Source: Microcoleus vaginatus_C (GTDB lineage Bacteria > Cyanobacteriota > Cyanobacteriia > Cyanobacteriales > Microcoleaceae). Taken from it: a stretch of DNA of 64,000 nucleotides. The notes beneath the pieces are model-generated. The model saw nothing but the letters and a program-made list of their open reading frames with translations, had not been told where the DNA came from and made no database searches. Shown piece by piece: positions 24,481-32,956 of the stretch. How positions within the stretch are numbered: position 1 is the first letter of the stretch; each line of letters opens with the position of its first letter. The stretch is from NCBI GenBank assembly GCA_040004035.1, contig JAMPLN010000005.1; one strand, given 5' to 3'. Made by a program: the position numbers and the translations under genes.

Positions 24481-24984
24481 TTAAACTTTAGTATCTGCGG
24501 GAACTTCCTTCTGTACCAGCATCCAACCTAAAAACGCTAAAATAAGACCGAGAGCGAGAAATCCTAAATCCCAAGGTAACTCGTTGATACCGGGTTTGAC
24601 GTGGTGGATTCCCAAAATTTGATGGTCAACAATGCCTTCAACAAAGTCAAACAACCCAGCACCCATTAATATGGAACCGAAAAAAGTTTGAGTTGACAAA
24701 GGAACATCTTTGCGCTTCACAGCACTCCACAAACAGAAGATTCCCGCTAGTGTTACCAACCAATCCGCAGCGTGAAACAATCCATCTCCGAGGGTATTTA
24801 ATTCTAAACCGGCAACAGTAGCATCGGTTTTAACGCTGCTAAACATATGGTGCCACTGGAGGAGTTGGTGCAGCACAATGCCGTCAAAAAAGCCTGCTTG
24901 ACCGATACCGAGGAGAATTCCTGCGATAATTAGAGGTCGGCGGTTGTTAACAGCGGTGGCCGGTGAGTTTGTGCGATCGTCCAA
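24481..24984 (-). CDS. DUF2243 membrane protein
   Basis: The 167-aa protein has four hydrophobic segments and the DUF2243 features GIGQAGFFDGIVLHQLLQWHHM, DGLFHAADW and GLFDFVEGIVDHQILGIHHV. The paired DGxxLHQ...WHHM and FDxVEGxxDHQxLxxHHV motifs suggest an intramembrane metal site. The function is unknown; the family is found in many bacteria. Confidence 0.9.
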   Translation of the reverse strand: MDDRTNSPATAVNNRRPLIIAGILLGIGQAGFFDGIVLHQLLQWHHMFSSVKTDATVAGLELNTLGDGLFHAADWLVTLAGIFCLWSAVKRKDVPLSTQTFFGSILMGAGLFDFVEGIVDHQILGIHHVKPGINELPWDLGFLALGLILAFLGWMLVQKEVPADTKV

Positions 24985-25153
24985 TGGAAAACCTCCGATG
25001 ATTTAAATGCTGAGCCTGGGTCTGTGAAGGGATTTGCCAGTACATTTTGTAGTTTTGCTGGGGAGGAAGGGCGATCGCATCATCCGCGAGAGAGATTTCT
25101 AGATACTCTTGATGCTTAATGCCAACTACAAATCTAGTTTATAATTTGATTAA

Positions 25154-25510
25154 CTATTCATCAACCGTCATATTCTCAAACAAAATAGGTTGAATTCGCC
25201 TCAAAACTTCCTCAATTATATCTGAGCGACATTCACTAAGAAAACTTGCTTGCCTTGCGCGATAATCTAAAGAACGGAGTTGATCCGTCATAATTACACC
25301 TGTTATCGTTTCACCTTCGGGAATGGGAACATAAAACGGATTTTTGCGTTGTGTGTTGCTAATGGGACAGACGAACACAAACCCCATTTTTTGGTTAAAT
25401 TTAGTTTGACTCACAACCAGTGCAGGCCTAGTCCCCATTTGTTCGTGTCCTGCTTGAGGGTCAAAATTGAGGCGAATAAAATGACCTCGTTCGGGGATAT
25501 AGTTTACCAA
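25154..25510 (-). CDS. mazF: MazF/PemK-family mRNA interferase toxin
   Basis: The protein (118 aa from TTG) reads VNYIPERGHFIRLNFDPQAGHEQMGTRPALVVS, then FVCPISNTQRKNPFYVPIP and MTDQLRSLDY, matching the MazF fold and its RNA-cleavage residues (R29 area and T/S after CPIS). It cleaves mRNA at specific short sequences. An ATG at 25537 would add nine residues, but AAGGAG lies 7 bases before TTG 25510 and family members start right before YIPERG. It overlaps the antitoxin stop codon by 7 bp, so translation is coupled. Confidence 0.93.
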   Translation of the reverse strand: MVNYIPERGHFIRLNFDPQAGHEQMGTRPALVVSQTKFNQKMGFVFVCPISNTQRKNPFYVPIPEGETITGVIMTDQLRSLDYRARQASFLSECRSDIIEEVLRRIQPILFENMTVDE

Positions 25511-25752
25511 ACTTCCTCTCCTTCTGGTTTTCCCCAAGAGACTTCTTCGCTAGATTCTATTTCGCCTGCCAATAATTCATCTAGGGTATACTTTGATATT
25601 TTATTATTTACAGGCTCTATGACCAGTTTCCCATTTTCTATGCTGCAAATTACTGAATCTTCGGCTTTAAGGTTGAGAAACTTTACTATGTAGTCTGGTA
25701 TTGGCAAAGCCAAGGAATTACCTAATTTGCTGATGTGTATTTGGGCTGTCAT
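25504..25752 (-). CDS. mazE: MazE/AbrB-type antitoxin
   Basis: The 82-aa protein starts with a SpoVT/AbrB swapped-hairpin domain (QIHISKLGNSLALPIPDYIVKFLNLKAEDSVICSIENGKLVIEPV) and ends with an acidic tail (TLDELLAGEIESSEEVSWGKPEGEEVW) that would thread into the toxin. It neutralises MazF and represses the operon. Confidence 0.93.
   Translation of the reverse strand: MTAQIHISKLGNSLALPIPDYIVKFLNLKAEDSVICSIENGKLVIEPVNNKISKYTLDELLAGEIESSEEVSWGKPEGEEVW
25518..25523 (-). promoter_or_regulatory. Shine-Dalgarno of mazF inside the antitoxin gene
   Basis: AAGGAG on the minus strand, 7 bases before the TTG start at 25510. It lies within the last codons of the antitoxin gene and supports the short start. 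Confidence 0.75.
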
Positions 25753-25873
25753 ACATTTGCGATGTTAACACTCAGGTTTATTTATTGTAACACAATATTG
25801 GGCGCGGCGGGTTTATTGAGATTGCTGTTTATAAACATAGAGGTTGGTGAATCCGCCCTTACATAACCTTTGT

Positions 25874-26098
25874 CTATGCAAATACTGCTTCTACGGCTTT
25901 CGGCAATTCAATCGGCACGAAATATGCGGCTGGATACAAATAATCTTCGCCGGACTCATCAATAACTCGGATAAATTGATGTTCCGCAGCGCGATTATCG
26001 GGTAGGATTCGATAAATTTTTCGCACTTCCAAGGATGCTTGATAGTCTTGATTGTTAATGCAAACTACAAATTGTGTTTCTAAGTTAAACTTCAACAT
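25874..26098 (-). CDS. Conserved small protein of unknown function
   Basis: The 74-aa protein (MLKFNLETQFVVCINNQDYQ..., later GEDYLYPAAYFVPIELP) resembles small cyanobacterial hypothetical proteins that usually sit beside toxin-antitoxin or regulatory genes. It is beta-rich and has no transmembrane segment. Its start overlaps the end of the winged-helix-HicB gene by 14 bp, so the two are almost certainly co-translated. The function is unknown. Confidence 0.7.
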   Translation of the reverse strand: MLKFNLETQFVVCINNQDYQASLEVRKIYRILPDNRAAEHQFIRVIDESGEDYLYPAAYFVPIELPKAVEAVFA

Positions 26099-26567
26099 AT
26101 TTGCATAAAGTCCTGGCTTCAGGAATAGACGAACCAGATTGACGCAACTCTTCTAAATGAAAAACTATGGCTGCTTTAATTTGCTGTTCGACTTCCTCGA
26201 TAGTTGTACCTGTTGCTACGCATCCGGGTAAATCTGGAACATAAGCAGAATAATTGCTTTCTGATTTCTGGATGGCAATTGCATAACGTATAATTCTGCT
26301 TTGACTATCTGCTTTTGGGTTTGCCAACACCATAGACCCTTCTGGCGTCAATTCCCATCTGTCGCGAGGCGAATTTGTTTCTACATATCGTTTAACCAAG
26401 CCATCAGCAGCCAGTTTTTTTAAGACAACCATCATGTCAGGTTCTCGCGGTACATCTCGACGGGAAAGTGCATTCGCGAGTTCGTACCAACTCCACTTTC
26501 CTTGACCTTTAGCTACTAATTCCAGCAGCACTAATTCAAGCTGGGTTAATTGAGTTAGGTTTTTCAT
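26085..26567 (-). CDS. Winged-helix - HicB-like antitoxin fusion
   Basis: The 160-aa protein has two parts. Residues about 1-75 look like a winged helix (LVLLELVAKGQGKWSWYELANALSRRDV...VLKKLAADGLVKRYVE...WELTPEG). Residues about 92-152 are a HicB-type domain (YAIAIQKSESNYSAYVPDLPGCVATGTTIEEVEQQIKAAIVFHLEEL). HicB antitoxins normally pair with a short HicA dsRBD toxin and use a C-terminal RHH or HTH domain; here the DNA-binding part is at the N-terminus and no HicA is nearby. Its ATG overlaps the stop of the preceding gene as TGATG. Confidence 0.82.
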   Translation of the reverse strand: MKNLTQLTQLELVLLELVAKGQGKWSWYELANALSRRDVPREPDMMVVLKKLAADGLVKRYVETNSPRDRWELTPEGSMVLANPKADSQSRIIRYAIAIQKSESNYSAYVPDLPGCVATGTTIEEVEQQIKAAIVFHLEELRQSGSSIPEARTLCKYVEV

Positions 26568-26977
26568 CAAAATTCCTCTACGCTCGGATGAAATAAAACG
26601 CCGAATCCTTCTTTTAATTTATAATCTTCAAGAGTAGCTGTGTGAGCATTGTTCCAAAGTTCATAAGCCTCATCCGGGTCAGCGGGTTGTCCAGTTGGGT
26701 AGCCAAGCTTTTTATACCTGAGATACTCGCGTAACTCGTGAGTATAAAACCGTAAATCAACAGGCTCAGCTACAAGGGTTTGGGTGGTGATACTTCTTAA
26801 CCTTTCAACCATTCTTAGCTCAGCTTCACCAACTGGATTAAATCTGCGAACATGAGCTTCAACCAAGGCAACGCCTTTATCAGTAATTTTAACATTTTGA
26901 TAAGATAAGTTGAGAATCTTTCCGCCAGCTTTCGAGGGATTGAAAGGTCTGCCACTTTTTGCACCTTTTTCTAACAT
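26567..26977 (-). CDS. Unrecognised 136-aa protein, possible toxin-like partner
   Basis: A basic, probably disordered N-terminus (LEKGAKSGRPFNPSKAGGK) precedes a compact C-terminal part with conserved-looking polar residues: RFYTHELREYLRYKKLGYPTG, then DEAYELWNNAHTATLEDYKL. From memory the RExxRYxxLG...LWNNAHTATLEDY phrase resembles C-terminal modules of polymorphic toxins, but this could not be checked. It is translationally coupled (TGATG) to the winged-helix-HicB fusion and lies 57 bp behind the caspase gene, all on the same strand. No signal peptide or membrane segment. Confidence 0.72.
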   Translation of the reverse strand: MLEKGAKSGRPFNPSKAGGKILNLSYQNVKITDKGVALVEAHVRRFNPVGEAELRMVERLRSITTQTLVAEPVDLRFYTHELREYLRYKKLGYPTGQPADPDEAYELWNNAHTATLEDYKLKEGFGVLFHPSVEEF

Positions 26978-27034
26978 TGTATTCGAGTGGCTTTAATCTA
27001 TCTATAGCCAACAAAATTATGAAATCCTTAGATG

Positions 27035-28495
27035 TTATACTCTACAAGTCTCGACGCGAGAGAAGAATAACCACCCCCTTCTTCCTCCCCACCACCTACC
27101 ACGCGCCGGGAAGTGCCCCCCTAGTGCATGGGTGTAAAATTTATGCTCGTTGTAGTACAACCATATGTTATTTACACGCCAACCTACCCGATCGCCAAAA
27201 GCGTCCCAAATTTTCTGATCATATTCTCTGCTTCCTCCCAGACTTTCATAGATGCGTTTCTGCACCGAAAAGCCGAAACGTCCGTTACTGTATTTTACCC
27301 AAAGTTGGTCAATAGTTCGTAAGTCTTCACAGGGGAATCGATTGATATCTTCACTTCTGAGCCACCTATCCTTTGTTCTCTCCGCTGCTTCCAGCATTTT
27401 TTTAGCCGTTTCCTCATCCGCCTCTTGCCATTCTCCAGTTGCCAGTAAATCGCGCAACTTAGTGTAGTCTAGTCCGCGTTCTGACTTGAGGGGAGCATCC
27501 GGCTCAATAAAAGTAGAATTAGGAGGTGCAGGTTGAGGGGATTTTTCGGTTTTAGCACGATTTTCCGAACTCGGTTGATCTGGTAGAGATCCTTGTTGTT
27601 TCTGTGAAATAGCAATTCTTTCTATTGCCTCCACAGCCTCCATATCGTGACCGTAAGATGCAGCTAACACCCGAATCCACAATTGTTTTGCCAATTCTAG
27701 ATTATTGTTGACTTCAACTCTGTAAGCATCATTCTTAAGCATAGCGATATCAGCGATAGTTGCGTATTTCGGCAAAAGAATTAGGTGAGATTTTTCAATA
27801 GGTTCAGCAATAGTCAGAGGTGTTTGCTTGGGTTTCCCACATTGGCGATTGAGTTCGGGTACTCGATGGATTAAATATTGATTCAATCGTTCAACAGTCG
27901 CACATTTACCTTGAGTCCCCAATCCTTCTAGTAACGCACAAGTAAAAACACCTTGCTGTAAATCTTCAATTTCATAAGATATCTGATTTGGACTACAGGA
28001 AGCAATGCTGATGACTCCCATTTGCCGCGCTTGTTCAGCGGTTTGACGGCCAATCCCCTCAACTGACTTTCCCTCATCGCGGCAAGCATCCAAAATCAAA
28101 ATAATATTATCCGCCCCGCAGCGTCGCAAGCGTTGGATAATAAAATTAACTGAAATATTACTATTTGCAATATCTTCGGGAAAACCGTCAGTCGGCATCA
28201 AATAATCGCACCCATTTTGACGAACTCCGTGACCGCTGAAGAAAAACCAAAAGTTATCTCCCGCACTCATAAAAGGCCGTTCAAACATAAGGTGTAACAA
28301 CCGCATCACGTTCGATCTAGTAGGCAGCAACTGTTTGTCCGATGAGTCTTCCGAGAAATGGTAAACTTTCTCAAATCCCGCCTCATTGCAGAGAAAATCC
28401 CGGATTAATTCTGCATCCCGCTTAGCATATTTCAGCGGACGTTGCAGGTGATCGTATTCATTAATACCTATAACAACAGCCCAATTTTTCGCCAT
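27035..28495 (-). CDS. Orthocaspase (C14 peptidase) with C-terminal GUN4 domain
   Basis: The 486-aa protein begins with a caspase p20-like domain: WAVVIGINEYDHL, then the catalytic His89 in FFFSGHGVRQ and Cys138 in LILDACRD, followed by ISIASCSPNQISYE and FTCALLEGL. A helical linker (about 245-300) and a proline/serine-rich stretch (about 305-340) lead to a GUN4 domain (about 343-478: DYTKLRDLLATGEWQEADEETAKKML, SEDINRFPCEDLRTIDQLWVKYS). GUN4 binds porphyrins of chlorophyll synthesis. Both catalytic residues are present. The gene follows the 138-aa partner with a 1-base gap. Confidence 0.93.
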   Translation of the reverse strand: MAKNWAVVIGINEYDHLQRPLKYAKRDAELIRDFLCNEAGFEKVYHFSEDSSDKQLLPTRSNVMRLLHLMFERPFMSAGDNFWFFFSGHGVRQNGCDYLMPTDGFPEDIANSNISVNFIIQRLRRCGADNIILILDACRDEGKSVEGIGRQTAEQARQMGVISIASCSPNQISYEIEDLQQGVFTCALLEGLGTQGKCATVERLNQYLIHRVPELNRQCGKPKQTPLTIAEPIEKSHLILLPKYATIADIAMLKNDAYRVEVNNNLELAKQLWIRVLAASYGHDMEAVEAIERIAISQKQQGSLPDQPSSENRAKTEKSPQPAPPNSTFIEPDAPLKSERGLDYTKLRDLLATGEWQEADEETAKKMLEAAERTKDRWLRSEDINRFPCEDLRTIDQLWVKYSNGRFGFSVQKRIYESLGGSREYDQKIWDAFGDRVGWRVNNIWLYYNEHKFYTHALGGHFPARGRWWGGRRGWLFFSRVETCRV

Positions 28496-28496
28496 T

Positions 28497-28913
28497 TCAC
28501 TTTGATTGTTCCCGTTTAAACTTGAGCTTTATCGCTCCTTTTCCTCCCGCTGCGGCCCCGTTACCGATGATGCTAATTTGTCCCTGACCGTTAATTTCCA
28601 CCGATAGCTCAATTTCCTCTAACTCCATCTTAGACTTGCGAGCGCGCTTCTCTTCACTGCGGATTAGGAGTCGATCGACAACTGCCAGCAAATGAGCCAT
28701 TTCTTGTTCTAATGTCTCTACACTGACATTATGAATTCTAAATTCACCCGTGGCATCGGGAACTTTTGGCCGTTGAGAAGAATTTGACGGTGGTTCCATA
28801 TCCAAGAAAGGTGCTCCCCCCATTCCCAGACTTTTGCCACCATCAGCAGTAACGACTTGAGGCGACTCGCCCGGAATATCGCTGGTCACAATCCTAATCG
28901 TTTCATCTGGCAT
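28497..28913 (-). CDS. Small caspase-associated protein (Pepco/Trypco-like)
   Basis: The 138-aa protein has a polar, probably disordered first half and a helix followed by a short beta-rich end (EIELSVEINGQGQISIIGNGAAAGGKGAIKLKFKR). Small proteins with such an end (peptidase- or trypsin-co-occurring domains, called Pepco and Trypco in comparative studies) are encoded directly before caspases and trypsin-like proteases in bacterial conflict systems. The assignment is by context and appearance, not a verified match. The stop codon is one base before the caspase ATG. Confidence 0.65.
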   Translation of the reverse strand: MPDETIRIVTSDIPGESPQVVTADGGKSLGMGGAPFLDMEPPSNSSQRPKVPDATGEFRIHNVSVETLEQEMAHLLAVVDRLLIRSEEKRARKSKMELEEIELSVEINGQGQISIIGNGAAAGGKGAIKLKFKREQSK

Positions 28914-29250
28914 AAGTGTTTAAGACTCCAAACTATCGAGATATTTTTGCTAAATGCGATCGCCCACAATAATTTTCTATTCTACCTGAAATTTATGAAC
29001 TGTTAAACAAGCCCCCGGATTCATCTGTGGAATGGGCATCTTGCCCGCCCGGAATGTTAAATTTTAATACTAAAAAATCGCTCGCCCTTACGCCCAAAAC
29101 TACATAATGTGACATACAAGTTCGATCGTACTTATATCAAAAATCCTAAATCCCAAAACCTCATTGCCCAAACTGACCCTTTCTGTGCAAACCTAAAAAA
29201 CAGCAGACACAATTTTATAAACTCTAATTACAGAACACTAGCAACCAGTT
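28914..29250. other. Divergent spacer between the caspase operon and ispG
   Basis: No gene is seen in these 337 bp. Near 29020 the phrase TGTGGAATGGGCATCTTGCCCGCCC is a degenerate copy of the dispersed GGGCAT/GCCC palindrome. Confidence 0.6.
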
Positions 29251-30471
29251 ATGCAAACTCTGCCGAACCCCACTAAAACCCCCACCACCGAACCAACCTT
29301 CGACACCACCATCAAACGCCGCAAAACCCGGCCAGTCAAAGTCGGTAGCGTGACCATCGGCGGCGGCTACCCAATCGTCGTACAGTCGATGATTAACGAA
29401 GACACCCTCGACATCGACGGTTCAGTCGCCGGAATTCGGCGCTTGCACGAGATTGGCTGCGAAATCGTCCGCGTCACCGTGCCCAGCATGGCCCACGCCA
29501 AAGCTTTAGCCGAAATCAAGCAAAAACTGCACGCCACCTACCAACCCGTGCCCCTCGTGGCCGATGTCCACCACAACGGCATGAAAATTGCCCTGGAAGT
29601 GGCCAAACACGTAGACAAAGTGAGAATCAATCCCGGACTTTACGTGTTCGAGAAGCCGAAAGCCGACAGAACCGAATACACCGACGCCGAATTCGCGGAA
29701 ATTGGCGAAAAAATCCGCGAAACCCTGGAACCTCTGGTGATTTCCCTGCGCGACCAAGGCAAAGCTTTGCGAATCGGCGTTAATCACGGTTCCCTCGCCG
29801 AACGAATGCTGTTTACCTACGGCGACACGCCTGAAGGCATGGTAGAATCCGCCCTGGAATTCATCAAAATTTGCGAATCCCTCGACTTCCGAAATATCGT
29901 AATTTCCCTGAAAGCCTCCCGCGCGCCGGTGATGGTTGCTGCTTACCGCTTGATGGCGCACCGGATGGACGAACTCGGCATGGATTACCCGCTGCATTTG
30001 GGCGTCACGGAAGCAGGAGACGGCGAATACGGCCGCATCAAATCCACCGCAGGCCTCGCACCTTTGTTAGCTGACGGTATTGGCGACACTATCCGCGTCT
30101 CGCTGACAGAGGCCCCAGAAAAGGAGATTCCCGTCTGCTACAGCATTCTGCAAGCCTTGGGACTGCGGAAAACGATGGTTGAGTATGTCGCTTGTCCTTC
30201 CTGCGGTCGCACTTTGTTTAATTTAGAGGAAGTGTTACACCAAGTGAGAGAGGCGACGAAGCATCTCACGGGTTTGGATATAGCAGTAATGGGCTGTATT
30301 GTCAATGGGCCCGGAGAAATGGCTGATGCTGATTACGGCTACGTCGGCAAGCAACCGGGTTATATTTCGCTGTACCGGGGCCGGGAAGAAATTAAGAAGG
30401 TGCCGGAAGACCGAGGCGTGGCAGAATTGATTGACTTGATTAAATCGGACGATCGCTGGGTTGATCCTTAA
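29251..30471 (+). CDS. ispG: 4-hydroxy-3-methylbut-2-enyl diphosphate synthase
   Basis: The 406-aa IspG/GcpE starts with a short polar extension, then VGSVTIGGGYPIVVQSMINEDTLD and TIM-barrel motifs (GCEIVRVTVPSMAHAKALAEIK, LVADVHHNG, RINPGLYVFEK, LRIGVNHGSL, HLGVTEAGDGEYGRIKST). The [4Fe-4S] ligands are in ACPSCGRT (two cysteines) and VMGCIVNGPGE, with the final glutamate. It makes HMBPP from MEcPP in the non-mevalonate isoprenoid pathway. In cyanobacteria ferredoxin supplies electrons. Confidence 0.97.
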   Translation: MQTLPNPTKTPTTEPTFDTTIKRRKTRPVKVGSVTIGGGYPIVVQSMINEDTLDIDGSVAGIRRLHEIGCEIVRVTVPSMAHAKALAEIKQKLHATYQPVPLVADVHHNGMKIALEVAKHVDKVRINPGLYVFEKPKADRTEYTDAEFAEIGEKIRETLEPLVISLRDQGKALRIGVNHGSLAERMLFTYGDTPEGMVESALEFIKICESLDFRNIVISLKASRAPVMVAAYRLMAHRMDELGMDYPLHLGVTEAGDGEYGRIKSTAGLAPLLADGIGDTIRVSLTEAPEKEIPVCYSILQALGLRKTMVEYVACPSCGRTLFNLEEVLHQVREATKHLTGLDIAVMGCIVNGPGEMADADYGYVGKQPGYISLYRGREEIKKVPEDRGVAELIDLIKSDDRWVDP

Positions 30472-30511
30472 TTGCTGTCGATCGCTCCTAATGCGTGTTT
30501 TTAAACCCGGA

Positions 30512-30632
30512 GATCCCCCCTAACCCCCCTTAGTAAGGGGGGGACAAGAGCGCTCAAAGTCCTTGTTAAGGGGGGACAATAACGCTCAAAGTCAACCCCT
30601 ACTCCCCTTCTTAAGGGGGATTTAGGGGGATC
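30512..30632. repeat. 121-bp MITE-like element with C/G-run inverted ends
   Basis: GATCCCCCCTAACCCCCCTTA and the late TAAGGGGGATTTAGGGGGATC are inverted ends. Inside, (T)AAGGGGGGACAAnnnCGCTCAAAGTC occurs twice in direct order. It sits between ispG and the protease gene. Confidence 0.75.
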
Positions 30633-30796
30633 GAGACTTTGATACAAACGAAAGAGATAGAGGGTTTCAGTCTTAAGTTGACACCGCAGAAGTCGGCAAA
30701 GTGGAATAATATATGTAGGCCAAACGCGAGCCGGCCTTGCCTGTGTTAGATTGAGCGTAATTATTCTGAACTCTTTTCCTCCCGCGCGTCACACAA

Positions 30797-32152
30797 ATGG
30801 TTATAACAAAACGAGGGCTTGTTCTAAGTGCAGCAGCGGTGGTACTCACTGCCGTAACTCTTGCGAACACTGGTTGCAGTTCTAAATCTCTGGCTTCTTT
30901 TAGGGGAAGCCCTAAAGAGTTAGTTGATGAGGTTTGGCAAATTATTGACAAAAGTTATGTTGATGGCACTTTTAACCAGGTTGACTGGAAAGCGGTGCGG
31001 AATGATTATTTGAACCGGACTTATACCAGCGACGACGAAGCTTACAAAGCAATTCGGGAAATGCTGAAGAAGCTGGATGATCCTTATACGCGGTTTATGG
31101 ACCCTCAAGAGTTCAGAAATATGCAGGTTGAAACTTCTGGGGAACTGACAGGAGTTGGGATTCAGTTGACTCAAGATGAGGAAACTAAGAAGTTGGTGGT
31201 GATTTCGCCGATCGAAGATACCCCTGCTTTTACTGCTGGTATTCTGGCAAAAGATATTATTACTAAGATAGATGGCAAGAGCACAGAAGGCATGGATACG
31301 AATCAAGCGGTAAGTTTGATTCGCGGTCAGGTGAATACTGAAGTGACGCTGACTATTTTGCGGGGAAGCAAGGAATTAGAATTTAAGCTGAAACGCGCTA
31401 AAATTGAAATTCATCCCGTGCGGAAGTCGGTGCAGAAAACTCCGATCGGAGAAGTCGGCTATATTCGCTTAAATCAGTTCAGTGCGAATGCTGCATCGGA
31501 AATGCGATCGGCAATTAAGGATTTGGAACAGAAAAAGGTAACGGGCTATATTTTAGACTTGCGTTCCAATCCCGGCGGGTTGCTGTACGGAAGTATTGAA
31601 ATTGCTCGGATGTGGCTCAAAGAAGGTACGATCGTCTCGACGGTCGATCGAATCGGTGAGGCCGATAAACAAACGGCAAATAAGGCAGAGCTCACAGACA
31701 AACCGTTAGTTGTACTGGTAGATGGCGGTTCCGCAAGTGCTAGCGAGATTCTATCCGGTGCTTTGCAAGACAACAAACGCGCGGTTTTAGTGGGAACAAA
31801 GACGTTTGGTAAAGGTTTAGTTCAGTCAGTACGCGGCGTGGGAAATGGTGCCGGTTTGGCAGTGACAATTGCCAAGTATTTTACTCCCAAGGGCACTGAT
31901 ATCAACAAGGCCGGGATTGAACCGGATTTCAAGGTAGAACTCACCGAGGCTCAAAAACAGGAATTGAGGCGCGATCGCGATAAAATCGCTACGACGGCCG
32001 ATCCGCAGTACGCAAAAGCTATGGAAGTTTTGACACAGCAAGTTACTGGTAAAACAGGGAACAATAAGGCGGAGTCGAAACCGAATGCAGCGCCACCTAA
32101 ACCAAATGCAGCGCAAGCAAAACCGAGTGCAGCACCTTCTAAATCAAAGTAG
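30797..32152 (+). CDS. Carboxyl-terminal processing protease (S41, PDZ)
   Basis: The 451-aa protein has a signal sequence (about 1-26, ending NTGC; a lipoprotein is possible though the lipobox is weak), an N-terminal helical region, a PDZ domain (about 105-185: GELTGVGIQLTQDEETKKLVVISPIEDTPAFTAGI), and the S41 protease core with the catalytic serine in DGGSASASEILSGAL and lysine in GTKTFGKGLVQS. The C-terminus adds a low-complexity KPNAAPPKPNAA-type tail. Cyanobacterial Ctp enzymes process D1 (CtpA) or other periplasmic proteins (CtpB, CtpC); which one this is cannot be told by eye. Confidence 0.93.
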   Translation: MVITKRGLVLSAAAVVLTAVTLANTGCSSKSLASFRGSPKELVDEVWQIIDKSYVDGTFNQVDWKAVRNDYLNRTYTSDDEAYKAIREMLKKLDDPYTRFMDPQEFRNMQVETSGELTGVGIQLTQDEETKKLVVISPIEDTPAFTAGILAKDIITKIDGKSTEGMDTNQAVSLIRGQVNTEVTLTILRGSKELEFKLKRAKIEIHPVRKSVQKTPIGEVGYIRLNQFSANAASEMRSAIKDLEQKKVTGYILDLRSNPGGLLYGSIEIARMWLKEGTIVSTVDRIGEADKQTANKAELTDKPLVVLVDGGSASASEILSGALQDNKRAVLVGTKTFGKGLVQSVRGVGNGAGLAVTIAKYFTPKGTDINKAGIEPDFKVELTEAQKQELRRDRDKIATTADPQYAKAMEVLTQQVTGKTGNNKAESKPNAAPPKPNAAQAKPSAAPSKSK

Positions 32153-32277
32153 AAAACCTGTGTGGGGTTTCAGTTGAAAACAAGCATTCGGGGGAAGATT
32201 TAGGGCTAAAAGCCAAGATTTTAAACTCGAATGCTTCGGTATTTTTTGCAATGCGTCCGGTGCAACAGAAATTTATA

Positions 32278-32385
32278 TAATTCATCTGCGTTAATCTGTG
32301 TTAATCTGCCCTCATCTGCGGTAAAAAAAGAGAATGTATTAACCGCAGATGACAAGGGATTGACGCTGATTCACGCAGAGGAAGA
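32278..32385. repeat. Dispersed repeat with CATCTGCGGT/ACCGCAGATG palindrome
   Basis: TTCATCTGCGTTAATCTGTGTTAATCTGC is followed by CATCTGCGGT...ACCGCAGATG and CTGATTCACGCAGAGGAAG. This is a well-known type of intergenic repeat. The 103-codon frame across it is not a gene. Confidence 0.75.
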
Positions 32386-32469
32386 GAAGAAATATCTGAA
32401 GAATTCCGATGCTAACAGATTTGATATCACGTTAGCTTTCGCGATGGGGAGGAAAGTAATAGTAATTCG

Positions 32470-32655
32470 TCATTGCGGCTGGCATTTGCCGGCGCGAATT
32501 AATCCGATGCGGCGGGCAATGGCATCTTCGGCAGAATCATAAGGGCCCCACTTTTCAATAATACTGGGGTTTTGTTGTTCGAGTTGGGCGATCGGCAAAA
32601 TTTCGCAATTCCCCGCAGGACGTTTGACAATATAAAATTTTGGTGTGGCTGTCAT
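32470..32655 (-). CDS. Small conserved cyanobacterial protein
   Basis: The 61-aa protein (TPKFYIVKRPAGNCEILPIAQ, EKWGPYDSAEDAIARRIGLIRAGKCQPQ) resembles short cyanobacterial proteins of unknown function, sometimes mislabelled as transposase-family. Compact alpha/beta pattern, no signal peptide. Weakly supported but with a sensible composition and start (ATG). Confidence 0.65.
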   Translation of the reverse strand: MTATPKFYIVKRPAGNCEILPIAQLEQQNPSIIEKWGPYDSAEDAIARRIGLIRAGKCQPQ

Positions 32656-32956
32656 AGATCAATTCGTGAAATAAAAGCTCGATACTAACTAACCAATTCG
32701 CTCATTATATCAAATCGGGAAACGGCACTGCCCTCTCCCAAGTGTGTCTTAGCATTAAACTCGCCGTCCTACAGTAGTTGAAACCCCTGCCGGAATGCGG
32801 GTTTAACCGTCGGCAACTAATAAGAATTAAAAAAAACTAACACTTTTGGAAGATGCCACAATATTTATCTATGATCAAAATATAGACATTTGTCTAAACA
32901 GTGCATTAAATCCTTTGAAAAGCACCCAAATATTCTAATCAATACCAAAAAAAACC
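32656..32956. other. Promoter region of the P-type ATPase
   Basis: No gene. Around 32780-32820 GTAGTTGAAACCCCTGCCGGAATGCGGG...CCGTCGGCAACTA forms an imperfect inverted repeat. The segment from 32820 to the ATG is AT-rich. No copper-operator could be assigned. Confidence 0.5.

Noticed and set aside
32231..32542. 103-codon plus-strand frame
   Set aside because: It runs through a dispersed CATCTGCGGT repeat and overlaps the small minus-strand gene; composition is not protein-like.
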